Positions 19,777 to 29,136 are shown, counted from the stretch's first letter. The stretch is DNA of 64,000 bases from Candidatus Bathyarchaeota archaeon (GCA_026014735.1 JAOZHT010000001.1:496001-560000); one strand, 5' to 3'. The notes: generated by a model not told the origin, from the sequence alone. Numbers and translations are program-made.

Positions 19777-21387
19777 ATGAAGATATTCCTCCCCCACAAA
19801 ACCACGTTTGCAGTAGTGGTATTATTTTTAGTAATTTGCCCCCTCTTCCTCGCGCAAGCCGCCAACTTGCAATTAACCACCACCAGCGAATACAGCTCTT
19901 TTGTGCATATCGGCAGCGGCTGCACCCAAGTTGATAAACCCATCTTTCCCGTCTGCATCAACAGTTCGCAGGTTGCAGTGGGGAAAAACTGGACCATTAC
20001 CTGTCCGCTGCAGGCAGGCCACAACTATCATGTTTACTGCTACGGCGCCTGGGTTAACACCTCCTCCGCGGCTAAAACCGACTATGACATCTACGTCTAT
20101 AATCCCTCAGGTAATTTGGAGAGTTCCCACACTGAAGCCGCCGGGTTACCGGAGCATCTGGGCACCACCTCCAACGATGCGCTCTTTACGCCTGAGCAGT
20201 CGGGGAATTACTCGTTTGTCATAAAGAATGATGAGCGGGAAAGCAAGGGGGCTCAGCAGGCATCTTTTATGGTTATTGAAAACTTGGAGTGTGACCGATG
20301 GTACAGTAGCCAAGCGGAAGGGAAAGTAAGCGGCAACGAATCAGGGTTCTATACGTCTTGGGCTTATGAGTTTTTAACTAATGCTTCAAAGCTTGAATTA
20401 TACGTTAATGTGCCGGGGTCGCTGGACATGTATGAGGCACGACTGTACCTTATGAATAATGCTAAATCGGTGAGTATCAACTCGTTTCCGCTGCCCTGGG
20501 AGGCAGGTTTGTATGGGAACGTAAGCAGCGGGGTTGGCGGCTACAACTTTGAAAATGAGGCTTACCGGGGTGTGGCATATGCAAGTTGTGAGCATTCCGG
20601 TCAAGACATGTTCCTGAATTATTCTTCCAGTGCGAAGGGGCTTAAGCTGTATCATTTGGTGCTCATAGGCGAGGAGGGTTCAGGTAACGTGGAGTTTATG
20701 CTCAAGACGCAGTTCGGCAAAACCTCGCTTACTGCGTTGTCAACTCAGAAGCATGTTCTGCCTCAGAGCTCGCAGACCATCTCCTATTCCGCCAACATTG
20801 CCAGCCTTGAAAGTGCACAGTTATCCTACACCACCAACAAGTGGAATACAACCTCCACCCTAACGATGGATATAAGCAACCGCACCTGCAACGTCACCAT
20901 ACCGGGGCAATCAGCAGGCAGCTTTGTCCAGTACAAAATAGATGCAAACGACACCCTCAAGAATAGCTACACTGCCAAAGGCAACTACACGGTAAAGGCG
21001 CAGCCTAAACTCCAGTTGACCATCGAGGAAAACACGGTTACTTTAGGAAAAAATGTCACTGTCTTGGGGTATTTGGAGCCCAGCTTTAACGATTCCACCG
21101 TTGAGGTACAATTTCTCGGCGTTAACGCCTCGGAAACTGTGATCTGTAAAGTTTTCGGCGACGGCTCGTTTAAGGGGTCCTTTGCACCCTCTGCCTCGGG
21201 GAACTGGAGCGTAGTGGCTAGTGCGCCTGAAACGGGCAAGGCATGGCGTTGTGATAGCGATCAGTTTTTGTTGACGGTGAATGAGCCGCCGTTTTATGTG
21301 AAGTATTCTCTCTACATCATGATTGGGTTGGTTGTGGCTTTGGCGGTGGGCGGAGTGGTTTATTATCTTAAGTTCAGGGGCAGCTAG
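19777..21387 (+). CDS. Large cell-surface protein with C-terminal anchor
   Basis: A 536-aa protein with a signal peptide (FAVVVLFLVICPLFLAQA), an extracellular part rich in Asn-x-Ser/Thr sites, an Ig-like segment in the last third (around residues 410-500) and a single C-terminal helix (YIMIGLVVALAVGGVVYYL) followed by KFRGS. It is probably anchored in the cytoplasmic membrane and displayed on the surface. No catalytic motif is visible. The start ATG at 19777 lacks a strong ribosome binding site and may be leaderless. Confidence 0.8.
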   Translation: MKIFLPHKTTFAVVVLFLVICPLFLAQAANLQLTTTSEYSSFVHIGSGCTQVDKPIFPVCINSSQVAVGKNWTITCPLQAGHNYHVYCYGAWVNTSSAAKTDYDIYVYNPSGNLESSHTEAAGLPEHLGTTSNDALFTPEQSGNYSFVIKNDERESKGAQQASFMVIENLECDRWYSSQAEGKVSGNESGFYTSWAYEFLTNASKLELYVNVPGSLDMYEARLYLMNNAKSVSINSFPLPWEAGLYGNVSSGVGGYNFENEAYRGVAYASCEHSGQDMFLNYSSSAKGLKLYHLVLIGEEGSGNVEFMLKTQFGKTSLTALSTQKHVLPQSSQTISYSANIASLESAQLSYTTNKWNTTSTLTMDISNRTCNVTIPGQSAGSFVQYKIDANDTLKNSYTAKGNYTVKAQPKLQLTIEENTVTLGKNVTVLGYLEPSFNDSTVEVQFLGVNASETVICKVFGDGSFKGSFAPSASGNWSVVASAPETGKAWRCDSDQFLLTVNEPPFYVKYSLYIMIGLVVALAVGGVVYYLKFRGS

Positions 21388-21510
21388 TCTGCGGCGGATT
21401 AGTTAGCTGCGTTTCTGTTGTCGGTTGTGTGAATTATCTTTTTTAGCGCACGGTATATATTTGATGTCTGAGTGTATTAACAGTTAATACCGTTACGTTG
21501 GGAGATGGCT

Positions 21511-22563
21511 ATGGAACGCAAAATAATGTCACTGGGCAAATCCTCGCTGGTTGTATCCTTGCCCAAAGAGTGGATGCAGCTAAACGACCTCAAAAAAGGC
21601 GAAACCGTCAGCTTCAACATCCAAAAAGACCGCTCACTGGTCATCTATCCCAGCGCACTCAAAAAAGCCGACCTTAAAGAAATCACTTTGGCGGTGGGGC
21701 AAAACGAGGAAGAAATCTACATCACCCAGAAAATCCTTGGCGCCTTCCTCAACGGCTACACAGGCATCATGCTCTCATCCGACAACGTTTTCACGGTGCC
21801 GCAGACCAAAGCCATCCGCAACATGGCGGGGCGACTTTACCTTCGGGTTATGGAGGCAGACGCCAAATGCGTGTACATCCAGAGCCTGATGGATGAATCT
21901 AAAGCGTCGCTTGAGCAGGCGCTGCAGCGGATGCATTTGATTTCCCGCAGCATGTGCGAGGGCGCCTTGACTGCGCTTAAAGATAATGATGTGGCGCTGG
22001 CTAAATCGGCTTATTCGCTTGACGATGACGTGGATCAATTCGCGTTTTTTATTGTTAGGATTTTGCGTAATGCTGGGCAGGATCCCCATTTAGCCAACGA
22101 ACTCCACATTGACCCGTTGGATTGTATGGATCACCAGATGCTCGTCACACACATGGAGCATGCCTCTGACTACGCTGCCGACATCACCCGCCACATAATC
22201 ATGCTTAACGGCGCAGCGCAAACTATCCCTCAGGACGTGTTGGCGCTTATGGTCAGCGCAGGCACCGAAGTCACAGGGCTATATGTGCAGGCAGTCGAAG
22301 CCTTCTTCTCCAAGGATGTAACCAACGCGGTCCGAATTATGAAGTTCCGCCAGAAAATGGATAAAATCGACGTGGAAATCACCTCACGCTCCTTTACGGG
22401 TCCACAGAAAAGCGCCGAGTTGGTCTGCGGCATCTGCTCGATCCGCGACAACATCAAACGCATCGCGCACTGCACATTTAACATCGCCGAAACCGCGGTG
22501 AACCGAGCCTTCAAAGAGCCCAGACCAGAAAACGATGACCTAAAAATCAAAACCGACCAATAA
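21511..22563 (+). CDS. phoU: PhoU-family regulator with AbrB-like N-domain
   Basis: About 350 aa. Residues 1-45 (RKIMSLGKSSLVVSLPKEW...LKKGETVSFNI) form an AbrB/SpoVT swapped-hairpin DNA-binding domain. The rest has repeated helical PhoU units (for example SLDDDVDQFAFFIVRI and a C-terminal copy). Archaeal proteins of this build regulate phosphate uptake. The ATG at 21511 is chosen because GGGAG ends 6 nt before it; the in-frame ATG at 21505 lies too close to the site. No pst genes are adjacent, so the target operon is elsewhere. Confidence 0.9.
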   Translation: MERKIMSLGKSSLVVSLPKEWMQLNDLKKGETVSFNIQKDRSLVIYPSALKKADLKEITLAVGQNEEEIYITQKILGAFLNGYTGIMLSSDNVFTVPQTKAIRNMAGRLYLRVMEADAKCVYIQSLMDESKASLEQALQRMHLISRSMCEGALTALKDNDVALAKSAYSLDDDVDQFAFFIVRILRNAGQDPHLANELHIDPLDCMDHQMLVTHMEHASDYAADITRHIIMLNGAAQTIPQDVLALMVSAGTEVTGLYVQAVEAFFSKDVTNAVRIMKFRQKMDKIDVEITSRSFTGPQKSAELVCGICSIRDNIKRIAHCTFNIAETAVNRAFKEPRPENDDLKIKTDQ

Positions 22564-22619
22564 ACGGCTTTTCCACTAATCCGCGGGTATAGCACTGGAC
22601 ACCATAACCCATGATAGGG

Positions 22620-22718
22620 CAGTCGCTGTTGCTCCCACACACCTATCCCCCCTCTATTTATAGGGTCATAGCTGCGGCGTCTGCTGCACCACCACTACCT
22701 CCCTCCCCTTATAAAAAG
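22620..22718 (-). repeat. Intergenic element, copy A
   Basis: On the minus strand it reads CTTTTTATAAGGGGAGGGAG, about 30 nt with GCAGCAGACGCCGCA, then CCCTATAAATAGAGGGGGG and AGCAACAGC. It aligns with copy B at 50060-50158 over about 99 nt with about 85% identity by eye and no large gap. It lies between phoU and the kelch-protein gene with no gene on it. Confidence 0.65.
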
Positions 22719-22848
22719 CCAAAGCGGATTTTGCCTCTAACCTAAATAATAGGGCACCACATGGCGGCAACTAAGACGGCTTCCTTGGCGGATCAGCACA
22801 TAAACAGGGGGCAACCAGAAAAAGGCATATTAAAAGAGGATTAAGCAG

Positions 22849-23940
22849 TCACTTTTTTGCTTTTTTGACTAAAAAAACAGCGCCAACACAAGCCAGAGCG
22901 ATTACCACAGCGCAAATAATAACAAGCTGCGTCACTGGAAAAGATGACGAAGAATCCAAAGCCGAAACTGCACTGGGACTGGGGGTAAACTCAGAGGGAA
23001 CATACCCAAAAGGCGTGTACTGCAGGTTAGTAGCGTACCAAGTACGCTGCGGACCATAAATCCAGTCGTCAGGATAAGTCACATAAGCCTCCGAATAACC
23101 CCCAATCACATAGATTTGGTCGTTTACTACTGCGACCGCGGAGCAATCATACCGCAGGGGGTTGACCTCGCCAGACAACCAAGTACCAGTTTCTGATCTA
23201 TAAACTTGGGTGATTGGGTCAAAAATGTAAACCCGTTTGGGAGCCATAAAGTCTGTTGTAGCGCCAATTCCAATTCCTATACCGCCAGACCCACCGGAGG
23301 TTGTAGGCGGAGGAACGCCATAAGTCCAATTATCTATCGAGGGCTCATAAATTATAGTCAAACCCCATATTACATAGATCTTTTCATCATAAACGCAGGA
23401 TGGACCAAAAGGTTGGAAGTTGCCGGTGTTTTTCATAGACCAAGAATCAGTTGCGGGTTCATAGACCTCGAGTACTGTTGTGTTGGGGTATCCACCTAGA
23501 ACGTATATTTTTTCGCTAATAGCGTTAGCGGTTGCCCAAACCTTGGTTATAAGTGGTGATGTTTTAATTTCCCATGTATCAGTTGCCGGATCATAAACTT
23601 GTGTTTTTCCATTGCCAAAGCAGTAGATTTTATTGTTATAAACCGTTATGGCAAAAGCGCTACAAGAGGTCGGCATTGATGCCTTATAGACCCATGTGTC
23701 CGTTGCGGGATCGTATTCTTCATTTGTAGCGACTTCGCCATTTTCGGTATTTCCCCCAATAGCATAGATTTTGCCATCCACTACGGCTACGCCCAAGTCG
23801 CATCTTGCTTGCTGCATGGGTGCTTTTTCTGTCCAAGTGTTTTCTTTTGATGCAGATGGGCCAGAGTCTGCGGGGTTGTTTATTGTTAGGCTGGAGAATA
23901 ATAAAACAGCTACAAGAAGGAAAAGTATGGTTTTACGCAT
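22849..23940 (-). CDS. Kelch-repeat surface protein with C-terminal anchor
   Basis: A 363-aa protein with a signal peptide (TILFLLVAVLLFSSLTI) and at least five kelch-type repeats of the form DGKIYAIGGN...YDPATDTW, spaced about 45-50 residues. The C-terminus is a helix (LVIICAVVIALACVGAVFLV) plus KKAKK. Kelch repeats fold as a beta-propeller that binds ligands or partners outside the cell. Function beyond binding is not indicated. Confidence 0.9.
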   Translation of the reverse strand: MRKTILFLLVAVLLFSSLTINNPADSGPSASKENTWTEKAPMQQARCDLGVAVVDGKIYAIGGNTENGEVATNEEYDPATDTWVYKASMPTSCSAFAITVYNNKIYCFGNGKTQVYDPATDTWEIKTSPLITKVWATANAISEKIYVLGGYPNTTVLEVYEPATDSWSMKNTGNFQPFGPSCVYDEKIYVIWGLTIIYEPSIDNWTYGVPPPTTSGGSGGIGIGIGATTDFMAPKRVYIFDPITQVYRSETGTWLSGEVNPLRYDCSAVAVVNDQIYVIGGYSEAYVTYPDDWIYGPQRTWYATNLQYTPFGYVPSEFTPSPSAVSALDSSSSFPVTQLVIICAVVIALACVGAVFLVKKAKK

Positions 23941-24258
23941 GTTTTATTTCCTTATACGTTACGTGTGCCCTGTTTATGCTTATATTTTTTTGTTTAAGGC
24001 TCTTAGCGAAAAAACTGTTGCCCCCTTTGAGCCAGAATAGCATGCATGAAGACGCATGGCAGGAGCAATAAAAAGTCTTTTCGCAAGCATCCTGCAGCGC
24101 AGATTTGCCTCTTCATCTGCCCTCATGCGGGGCGTTTATGTGGAGGTTGTAGCGCTGTGTGAAGATACTTGCCCACGGCAGAATACCGTACCCCGAATGC
24201 AAAAACTTAAAGATTGTTTGAAAGGAAAGGTTTGGGTGCTAACCTGTGGGTTAGCGGT
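23941..24258. other. Intergenic stretch, nothing supported
   Basis: No RNA gene or credible frame could be supported. A 75-codon plus-strand frame from 24056 has no ribosome binding site and reads as random cysteine-containing sequence. Confidence 0.4.
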
Positions 24259-25686
24259 TTACTGTTTTTTGTCTTGTTTTTGAAGGTACTCGTGTATGGC
24301 TTTGGCTGCGGTTTTGGCGGTGCCCATGGCGCTGATGACTGTTGCTTCGCCGGTTGCGATGTCGCCTCCGACGTAGACGCCGTCGATGCTGGTCTTAAAG
24401 TTCCCGTCGCTGGCTATGATGCCGCCGCGTTGGGTCTTAAGGCCCGTGGTGGTTGCCTGTATAATGGGGTTAGGCGTGCGTCCGATAGCCACGATTACCG
24501 TATCCACATCCATGGTTGCCTCTGAACCCTCGATGGGCGCAACCTGATGGCGTCCAGTGTCGTCTGCGTCACAGAGCCGCATCGAAAGCGTCTCCATGGC
24601 TTTAACGTTGCCCTGCTCGTCGCCAAAGAACTTTAGCGGCGCCGTAAGCCACCTAAAGATTATGCCTTCTTCCTCGGCGTTCTCGATTTCCTCTTGGCGT
24701 GCAGGCATCTCGCTTTTGGTTCTGCGATAAATGATGGAGACTTCATTGGCGCCTAAGCGTAGAGCGCAGCGTGCGGAGTCGAGTGCGACGTTGCCGCCGC
24801 CGATAACCGCCACTTTTTTGCCCACACGCAGGGGGGTTTTGCTTTGGGGGAAATCGTAGGCTTTCATGAGGTTGACGCGGATGAGGAATTCGTTGGCGCT
24901 GTAGATGCCGTTGAGGTTTTCGCCGGGCACGTTGAGGAACTTGGGGAGCCCTGCGCCTGTGCCGATGAAGACGGCGTTGAAGCCCTTCTGGAAGAGTTCG
25001 TCGACTGTGAAGATTCTGCCGATGAGGTAATCAGGCTGCAACTCGACGCCGAGGGTTTTGATGTAATCGATTTCTGATTGCACGATGCGTTTAGGCAAGC
25101 GGAACTCGGGGATACCGTAGACCAAGACGCCGCCGCCAGTGTGAAGCGCCTCGTAAATGGTGACTTTATAGCCCATTTTGGCAAGGTCAGCAGCAACCGT
25201 TAAACCGGCGGGGCCAGCGCCGACCACCGCGACTTTTTTGCCGTTCCACTCGGGAACCGCCTGCGCCTTAATGCCCTTTGCCTGCTCCATGTCAGCAACG
25301 AAACGTTCCAATCGCCCAATAGAAACCGCCTCGCCCCTCTTGCCGAGAATGCACATTTTTTGGCATTGCTCCTCTTGGGGGCAGACTCTGCCGCAGATGG
25401 CGGGTAGGCTGTTTTTCTCTTTTACTTTCTTGATGGCTGCATCGTAGTCTTTCTGCTTGAGTAACGCGATGAACTGGGGGATGGGTACGCTGACGGGGCA
25501 GCCTTCGACGCATTGGGGTTTGGGGCAGTTTAGGCACCGGGACGCTTCAGACTGCGCCTGCTCCTCGGTGTAGCCGAGCACGACTTCATGGAAGTTTTTG
25601 CTTCGGGCAGCCGCGTCCTGCTTGGGAACTTCAACTGCTTTTAGGCGGCTTGTGTGTTTTGGGGCTTCTTTTATTGGCTGTGACAT
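24259..25686 (-). CDS. nfnB: NfnB: large subunit of NADH-dependent ferredoxin:NADP oxidoreductase
   Basis: A 475-aa flavoprotein of the glutamate-synthase small-chain (GltD) family. The N-terminus has an iron-sulfur cysteine set (SRCLNCPKPQCVEGCPVSVP then ICGRVCPQEEQCQKMC); two Rossmann motifs follow (VVGAGPAGLTVAADLAKMG and VIGGGNVALDSARCALRLG). Next to an NfnA-type FNR subunit, this identifies the electron-bifurcating NADH/ferredoxin/NADP complex NfnAB rather than glutamate synthase. The start is put at 25686 because AGGAGG lies at proper distance; an ATG at 25692 is also in frame. It overlaps the 3' end of nfnA by 16 nt. Confidence 0.9.
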   Translation of the reverse strand: MSQPIKEAPKHTSRLKAVEVPKQDAAARSKNFHEVVLGYTEEQAQSEASRCLNCPKPQCVEGCPVSVPIPQFIALLKQKDYDAAIKKVKEKNSLPAICGRVCPQEEQCQKMCILGKRGEAVSIGRLERFVADMEQAKGIKAQAVPEWNGKKVAVVGAGPAGLTVAADLAKMGYKVTIYEALHTGGGVLVYGIPEFRLPKRIVQSEIDYIKTLGVELQPDYLIGRIFTVDELFQKGFNAVFIGTGAGLPKFLNVPGENLNGIYSANEFLIRVNLMKAYDFPQSKTPLRVGKKVAVIGGGNVALDSARCALRLGANEVSIIYRRTKSEMPARQEEIENAEEEGIIFRWLTAPLKFFGDEQGNVKAMETLSMRLCDADDTGRHQVAPIEGSEATMDVDTVIVAIGRTPNPIIQATTTGLKTQRGGIIASDGNFKTSIDGVYVGGDIATGEATVISAMGTAKTAAKAIHEYLQKQDKKQ

Positions 25687-26531
25687 TTGCATGCTCCTCC
25701 TAGATCATTAAGTGAGGGATTCTTTTCCTCGGTGCAGTAGCATTTGAGCCGCTGCATGAGCTCTTTAAAGTTAACTTGGTGAGCATCAAATTCGGGTCCA
25801 TCCACGCATGCGAAATGGATTCGGTCGCCGACGGTGACGCGGCAGGCGCCGCACATGCCCATGCCGTCAACCATGATGGGGTTGAGGCTGGCGATGGTTT
25901 TAATGCGATAGGGGCGGGTAAGGTCGGCGATAACGCTCATCATTATTGGGGGGCCGATGGCGAAAACTATGTCGATGTAATAGTTTTTCAAGATAAGAGA
26001 TTTGAGGACGTCGCTGACAAAGCCCTTCTGTCCTTTGGTGCCATCATCTGAGGCATACCAAACCTCGTCGGAGACCGCCTTCATCTCTTCTTCGAGGATG
26101 AAGAGATCGACGTTCCTTGCGCCTATGATGGATATGACTCTGTTTCCGGCTTCTTTGAGGGCTTTAGCCACGGGGTAAGCGACTGCTGTGCCTAAGCCAC
26201 CGCAGACAACGGCGGCGGTTCCGAATTTCTTGATTTCGCTGGCGTTTCCTAGGGGTCCGGCGACGCTTTGGATTTTGTCTCCGGCTTTGAGTGCGCCGAG
26301 TTCTTTGGTGGAGTACCCGACTTCTTGGAATATGTGGGAGATGGTGCCTTTTTCTTTGTCCCAGGATGAGAGGGTGAGGGGGATGCGTTCGCTGTCTTGG
26401 TGGGTTTTGAAGATTACGAATTGGCCGGCTTTTGCTTTTGCGGCGATGTCTGGGGCGTAGACCGTGATTTTTTTGGTCACGGAGTTAAGTTGGGTTTTTT
26501 CAACTATTTGGTTGAGTTCAGGGTTTTGCAT
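25671..26531 (-). CDS. nfnA: NfnA: FNR-like small subunit of NfnAB
   Basis: A 286-aa FAD/NAD-binding protein of the ferredoxin-reductase type (GQFVIFKTHQDSERIPLTL for flavin binding, CGGLGTAVAYPVAKAL for pyridine nucleotide) with a C-terminal MCGACRVTVGDRIHFACVDG cysteine set that binds a [2Fe-2S] cluster. Together with nfnB it exchanges electrons between NADH, NADPH and ferredoxin in the cytoplasm. An in-frame ATG at 26564 is also possible and would fit a leaderless transcript from the TATATAC box near 26592; the family N-terminus favours 26531. Confidence 0.88.
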   Translation of the reverse strand: MQNPELNQIVEKTQLNSVTKKITVYAPDIAAKAKAGQFVIFKTHQDSERIPLTLSSWDKEKGTISHIFQEVGYSTKELGALKAGDKIQSVAGPLGNASEIKKFGTAAVVCGGLGTAVAYPVAKALKEAGNRVISIIGARNVDLFILEEEMKAVSDEVWYASDDGTKGQKGFVSDVLKSLILKNYYIDIVFAIGPPIMMSVIADLTRPYRIKTIASLNPIMVDGMGMCGACRVTVGDRIHFACVDGPEFDAHQVNFKELMQRLKCYCTEEKNPSLNDLGGACKCHSQ

Positions 26532-26565
26532 GGTTTTTTCTAGCCTTCCGTTCTCCCTTTGCATA

Positions 26566-26731
26566 TATGTTCGGCAATAATATTAATCGTATATACAATA
26601 TATATGCTATAAAAGGGTTGCTAGCTAAAGCAGGCAACCGCAACATCCAAAAACACCACTGCATCCACATATAAAAACCAGAAAAGCAAAGCTTAATTCC
26701 CCAAACACCCACTAAACCCTGGTGAAAACCA
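26566..26731. promoter_or_regulatory. Divergent promoter between nfnA and the ModE-like gene
   Basis: An AT-rich core (CGTATATACAATATATATGC at 26588-26607) contains TATA boxes for at least one direction and has partial dyad character. It separates nfnAB from the ModE-like regulator, so it is a natural place for a ModE operator. Binding is an inference. Confidence 0.45.
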
Positions 26732-27061
26732 ATGCAGCCCCTCACCTACCACTTCAAACTCTGGATAGTAAACGAAAAAGACGAAGCCGTCTTCGGCGAC
26801 GGATTAGCACGGTTACTGGAAGCAATCGACAGGCACCACTCCATACTCGAAGCCGCCAAGGAACTCGGCATGTCCTATCGCTATGCGCTTCATCGGATAA
26901 CGCTGGCTGAGGGACGGCTTGAGGAGCCGCTGGTTGTGCGGGTGCGGGGCGGCGCGAAGGGCGGCGGTTCCTCTGAGGTGACGGCGTTTGGGAAGGATTT
27001 GGTTTTGCGTTTCAGGAAGACCCAGGCGCTTGTGGAGTCCACGCTTAAAGAAAAACCCTAA
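26732..27061 (+). CDS. ModE-like winged-helix regulator
   Basis: A 109-aa protein in the size and layout of the N-terminal DNA-binding domain of ModE, the molybdate-responsive regulator: VFGDGLARLLEAIDRHHSILEAAKELGMSYR followed by the wing with many Gly/Arg (VRVRGGAKGGGSSEVT). No molybdate-binding (MOP) domain follows. GGTGA lies upstream of the ATG at 26732. Its position next to nfnAB and upstream of secreted sulfite-oxidase-like proteins and mobB fits a role in molybdenum or tungsten metabolism. Confidence 0.85.
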   Translation: MQPLTYHFKLWIVNEKDEAVFGDGLARLLEAIDRHHSILEAAKELGMSYRYALHRITLAEGRLEEPLVVRVRGGAKGGGSSEVTAFGKDLVLRFRKTQALVESTLKEKP

Positions 27062-27126
27062 CTGGATTTTTTTATGGCAAAGGTTTAATTTTCCGACGTT
27101 ATCAATTTAGAATATCGGAGCATTAG

Positions 27127-27702
27127 ATGAACCGGCCAAACCAACCCCTGCGCAACAGCAACCTCAAAATCGCCACCATAGACCTAGTTCTTATGGCGCT
27201 TTTCGCCAGCATGGGCTTAGCAACCAAAAACCTACTCTACCCCATCCTGGGCCCCCTAATCGGAGCAGCCTACATCCCCACCGGCGCAGTAACCGGCGGA
27301 TTATACATGATGTGGCCCGTGATGGCGTTTGGGCTCATACGCAAACCCGGCGCCGCCACCATGGTTTCGCTTATCCAAGCCTGCATAAGCCTAGTCATGC
27401 CCTTCGGTAACTTCGGGGTGCTCTCCTTTGTGATTTACCTCGGACCCGGATTAGCCATCGACGCCTTCTTTCTGTTGACCCGCCATAGAGCCTGCTGCCT
27501 TGGCTGCTGCATGGGCGCCTCAGCCCTCGCCAACGTGGTGGGAACCGTGCTTGTCGGCGCCACGGTGCTTTTTCTGCCATGGATTGTGCTGACGTTTTTA
27601 GCTGTGATCGCAGCCATAAGCGGCTGCATCGGCGGATTCATCGCTAATTTGCTCCTGGTCAGAACCGCAAAACTTGGAATCGGAGGAAAAAAAATTGGAT
27701 AA
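27127..27702 (+). CDS. ECF transporter substrate-binding (S) component
   Basis: A 191-aa membrane protein with about six helices and the opening IATIDLVLMALFASMGLATKN, typical of the S component of energy-coupling factor importers (HMP/YkoE/thiamin-related size class). The substrate cannot be read from sequence. Placement between a ModE-like regulator and two sulfite-oxidase-like proteins and mobB suggests a vitamin-like or cofactor precursor needed with molybdopterin; this is inference. Its last codons overlap the start of the next gene by 8 nt, so translation is coupled. Confidence 0.8.
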   Translation: MNRPNQPLRNSNLKIATIDLVLMALFASMGLATKNLLYPILGPLIGAAYIPTGAVTGGLYMMWPVMAFGLIRKPGAATMVSLIQACISLVMPFGNFGVLSFVIYLGPGLAIDAFFLLTRHRACCLGCCMGASALANVVGTVLVGATVLFLPWIVLTFLAVIAAISGCIGGFIANLLLVRTAKLGIGGKKIG

Positions 27703-28621
27703 AAACATGAAAATCATCTTTACCGCGATAACTTTGATTGTGATTGTTGTAGCCGCCGGCGCAGTCATCTTTTATTTACCCGGCAACAGCGGTGTCCCCG
27801 CAGCTAACCCCGCTCTTCCCCAAGGCAGTCCCCCGCAGGTAGAGCTAAAAATCACAGGCGACGTCGCCGCCGAAAAGACCTTGGGCATGGCGGAGTTGAC
27901 TGGGATGCCGCTGATAAGCGTCACCGCCACCATAAAAGATGAAACAGCCACCTACCTGGGCGTGACCGTAACGCAGCTTCTCAACGAGACCGGTGCCTTG
28001 TGGGATGCGGGCAAAATAAACGTCATCGCAGCCGACGGCTTCAAGCGCAGCATAAACACGTATCAGGCCTTCAACAGCACCCAATATGAAGGCAACGAAT
28101 TCATCTTGGCCGTAGCTAAAGATGGGCAATGGATGGATACATCCGAGGGACCCCTCAAACTCATCGTCCCCGGCTTAGAATCCAACTACAACGTCAAAAG
28201 CGTCGCGGAAATCAACCTGCAGCCCTGGATCCTCACCGTCAACGGCTCAGTAGCCCACTCCATGGTGCTCACCGGCACCAACATCACCAACTACGAGGTT
28301 AAAACCGTCACGGCAGCCTTTGTCCCCGGCGGAGAAGCCCAGCGGACCTCAGATTGGACAGGCGTCAGTGTGCAGAGCCTGCTGGATGCAGCCGGCGTTT
28401 CTTTGGGTGCAAGCAAAATCACTGTAACCGCCATCGACGGCTACAGCAGAGAATTCAGCCTATCTCAGGTGCAGAGCACCGGCATGATGGTCGGCACCCA
28501 AGAAAACGGCGTGTACCTCTCACCCGACGGCGGCGCACCCTTCCGCCTGTTCGTGCCCACCGAGGAGTTTAAGTGGGGACAGAACTGGGTCCGATGGGTC
28601 GCGGAGATAACGGTTTCGTAG
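27695..28621 (+). CDS. Membrane-anchored protein with two sulfite-oxidase-like domains
   Basis: A 308-aa protein with an N-terminal membrane helix (IIFTAITLIVIVVAAGAVIFYL) and two tandem domains matching the molybdopterin-dependent (sulfite-oxidase-like) fold (LKITGDV...MAELTGMP, GVTVTQLLNETGAL, ADGFKRSI, EGPLKLIVP; the second copy has WTGVSVQSLLDAAG, DGYSREF and APFRLFVP). No cysteine occurs anywhere, so the Moco-ligating cysteine of true enzymes is absent. The start is taken as TTG at 27695 because GGAGG lies 8 nt before it; ATG at 27707 is an alternative. Confidence 0.75.
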   Translation: MDKNMKIIFTAITLIVIVVAAGAVIFYLPGNSGVPAANPALPQGSPPQVELKITGDVAAEKTLGMAELTGMPLISVTATIKDETATYLGVTVTQLLNETGALWDAGKINVIAADGFKRSINTYQAFNSTQYEGNEFILAVAKDGQWMDTSEGPLKLIVPGLESNYNVKSVAEINLQPWILTVNGSVAHSMVLTGTNITNYEVKTVTAAFVPGGEAQRTSDWTGVSVQSLLDAAGVSLGASKITVTAIDGYSREFSLSQVQSTGMMVGTQENGVYLSPDGGAPFRLFVPTEEFKWGQNWVRWVAEITVS

Positions 28622-28629
28622 GCGATGGG

Positions 28630-29136
28630 ATGCAGAAGAGCACAAAAATTGTCCTCATCGTTTTTTTGGTTTTAGTCGTTGCAGCCGTGCCCCTCTACAT
28701 CTACACGCGCCCCGACGCAGGCGTAGAGTCGAGTTCGCTGCAAATCAAAGGGGACGTAGCCGACCCGCAGACGCTCAGCCTCCTGGAGCTTGAGGCTTAC
28801 CCAGAGGTGACGTTGCAGGTCACACTGACTTCTAGCAGCAGAACCCAAGACAACGGCAACTTCAGCTACACAGGCGTGCGGCTGGTGGATTTGCTCAGTG
28901 AAGCACAGATAAACGGCAACGCCACCTCAATCTTCATCCAAGCCCAAGACGGCTACGGCACCACCCTAACCATGCAGGAAGCCCAGAGCCAAAACACCAT
29001 AATCGCCTACCAGAAAGACGGCTCAGCCCTCACCCAACTCAAAGACGGCGGCGAAGGCCCCCTGCGACTCATAATCGGCGACGACCAGTATGCACAGCGG
29101 TGGGTACGCGGCGTAGCAGCCATAGAAGTCAGCTAA
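28630..29136 (+). CDS. Membrane-anchored protein with one sulfite-oxidase-like domain
   Basis: A 168-aa protein that repeats the pattern of its upstream neighbour as a single unit: N-terminal membrane helix, then LQIKGDVADPQTLSLLELEA, YTGVRLVDLLSEAQ, AQDGYGTTLT and EGPLRLIIGDD. It also has no cysteine. The ATG at 28630 follows GGCGATGGG. The gene lies 8 nt after the preceding stop. It may be a binding or structural version of the fold outside the cell; enzymatic activity is unlikely. Confidence 0.75.
   Translation: MQKSTKIVLIVFLVLVVAAVPLYIYTRPDAGVESSSLQIKGDVADPQTLSLLELEAYPEVTLQVTLTSSSRTQDNGNFSYTGVRLVDLLSEAQINGNATSIFIQAQDGYGTTLTMQEAQSQNTIIAYQKDGSALTQLKDGGEGPLRLIIGDDQYAQRWVRGVAAIEVS

Noticed and set aside
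24056-24283. 75-codon plus-strand frame with several cysteines
   Set aside because: Cysteines are not paired as in zinc sites, there is no start signal, and it runs into the 3' end of nfnB.
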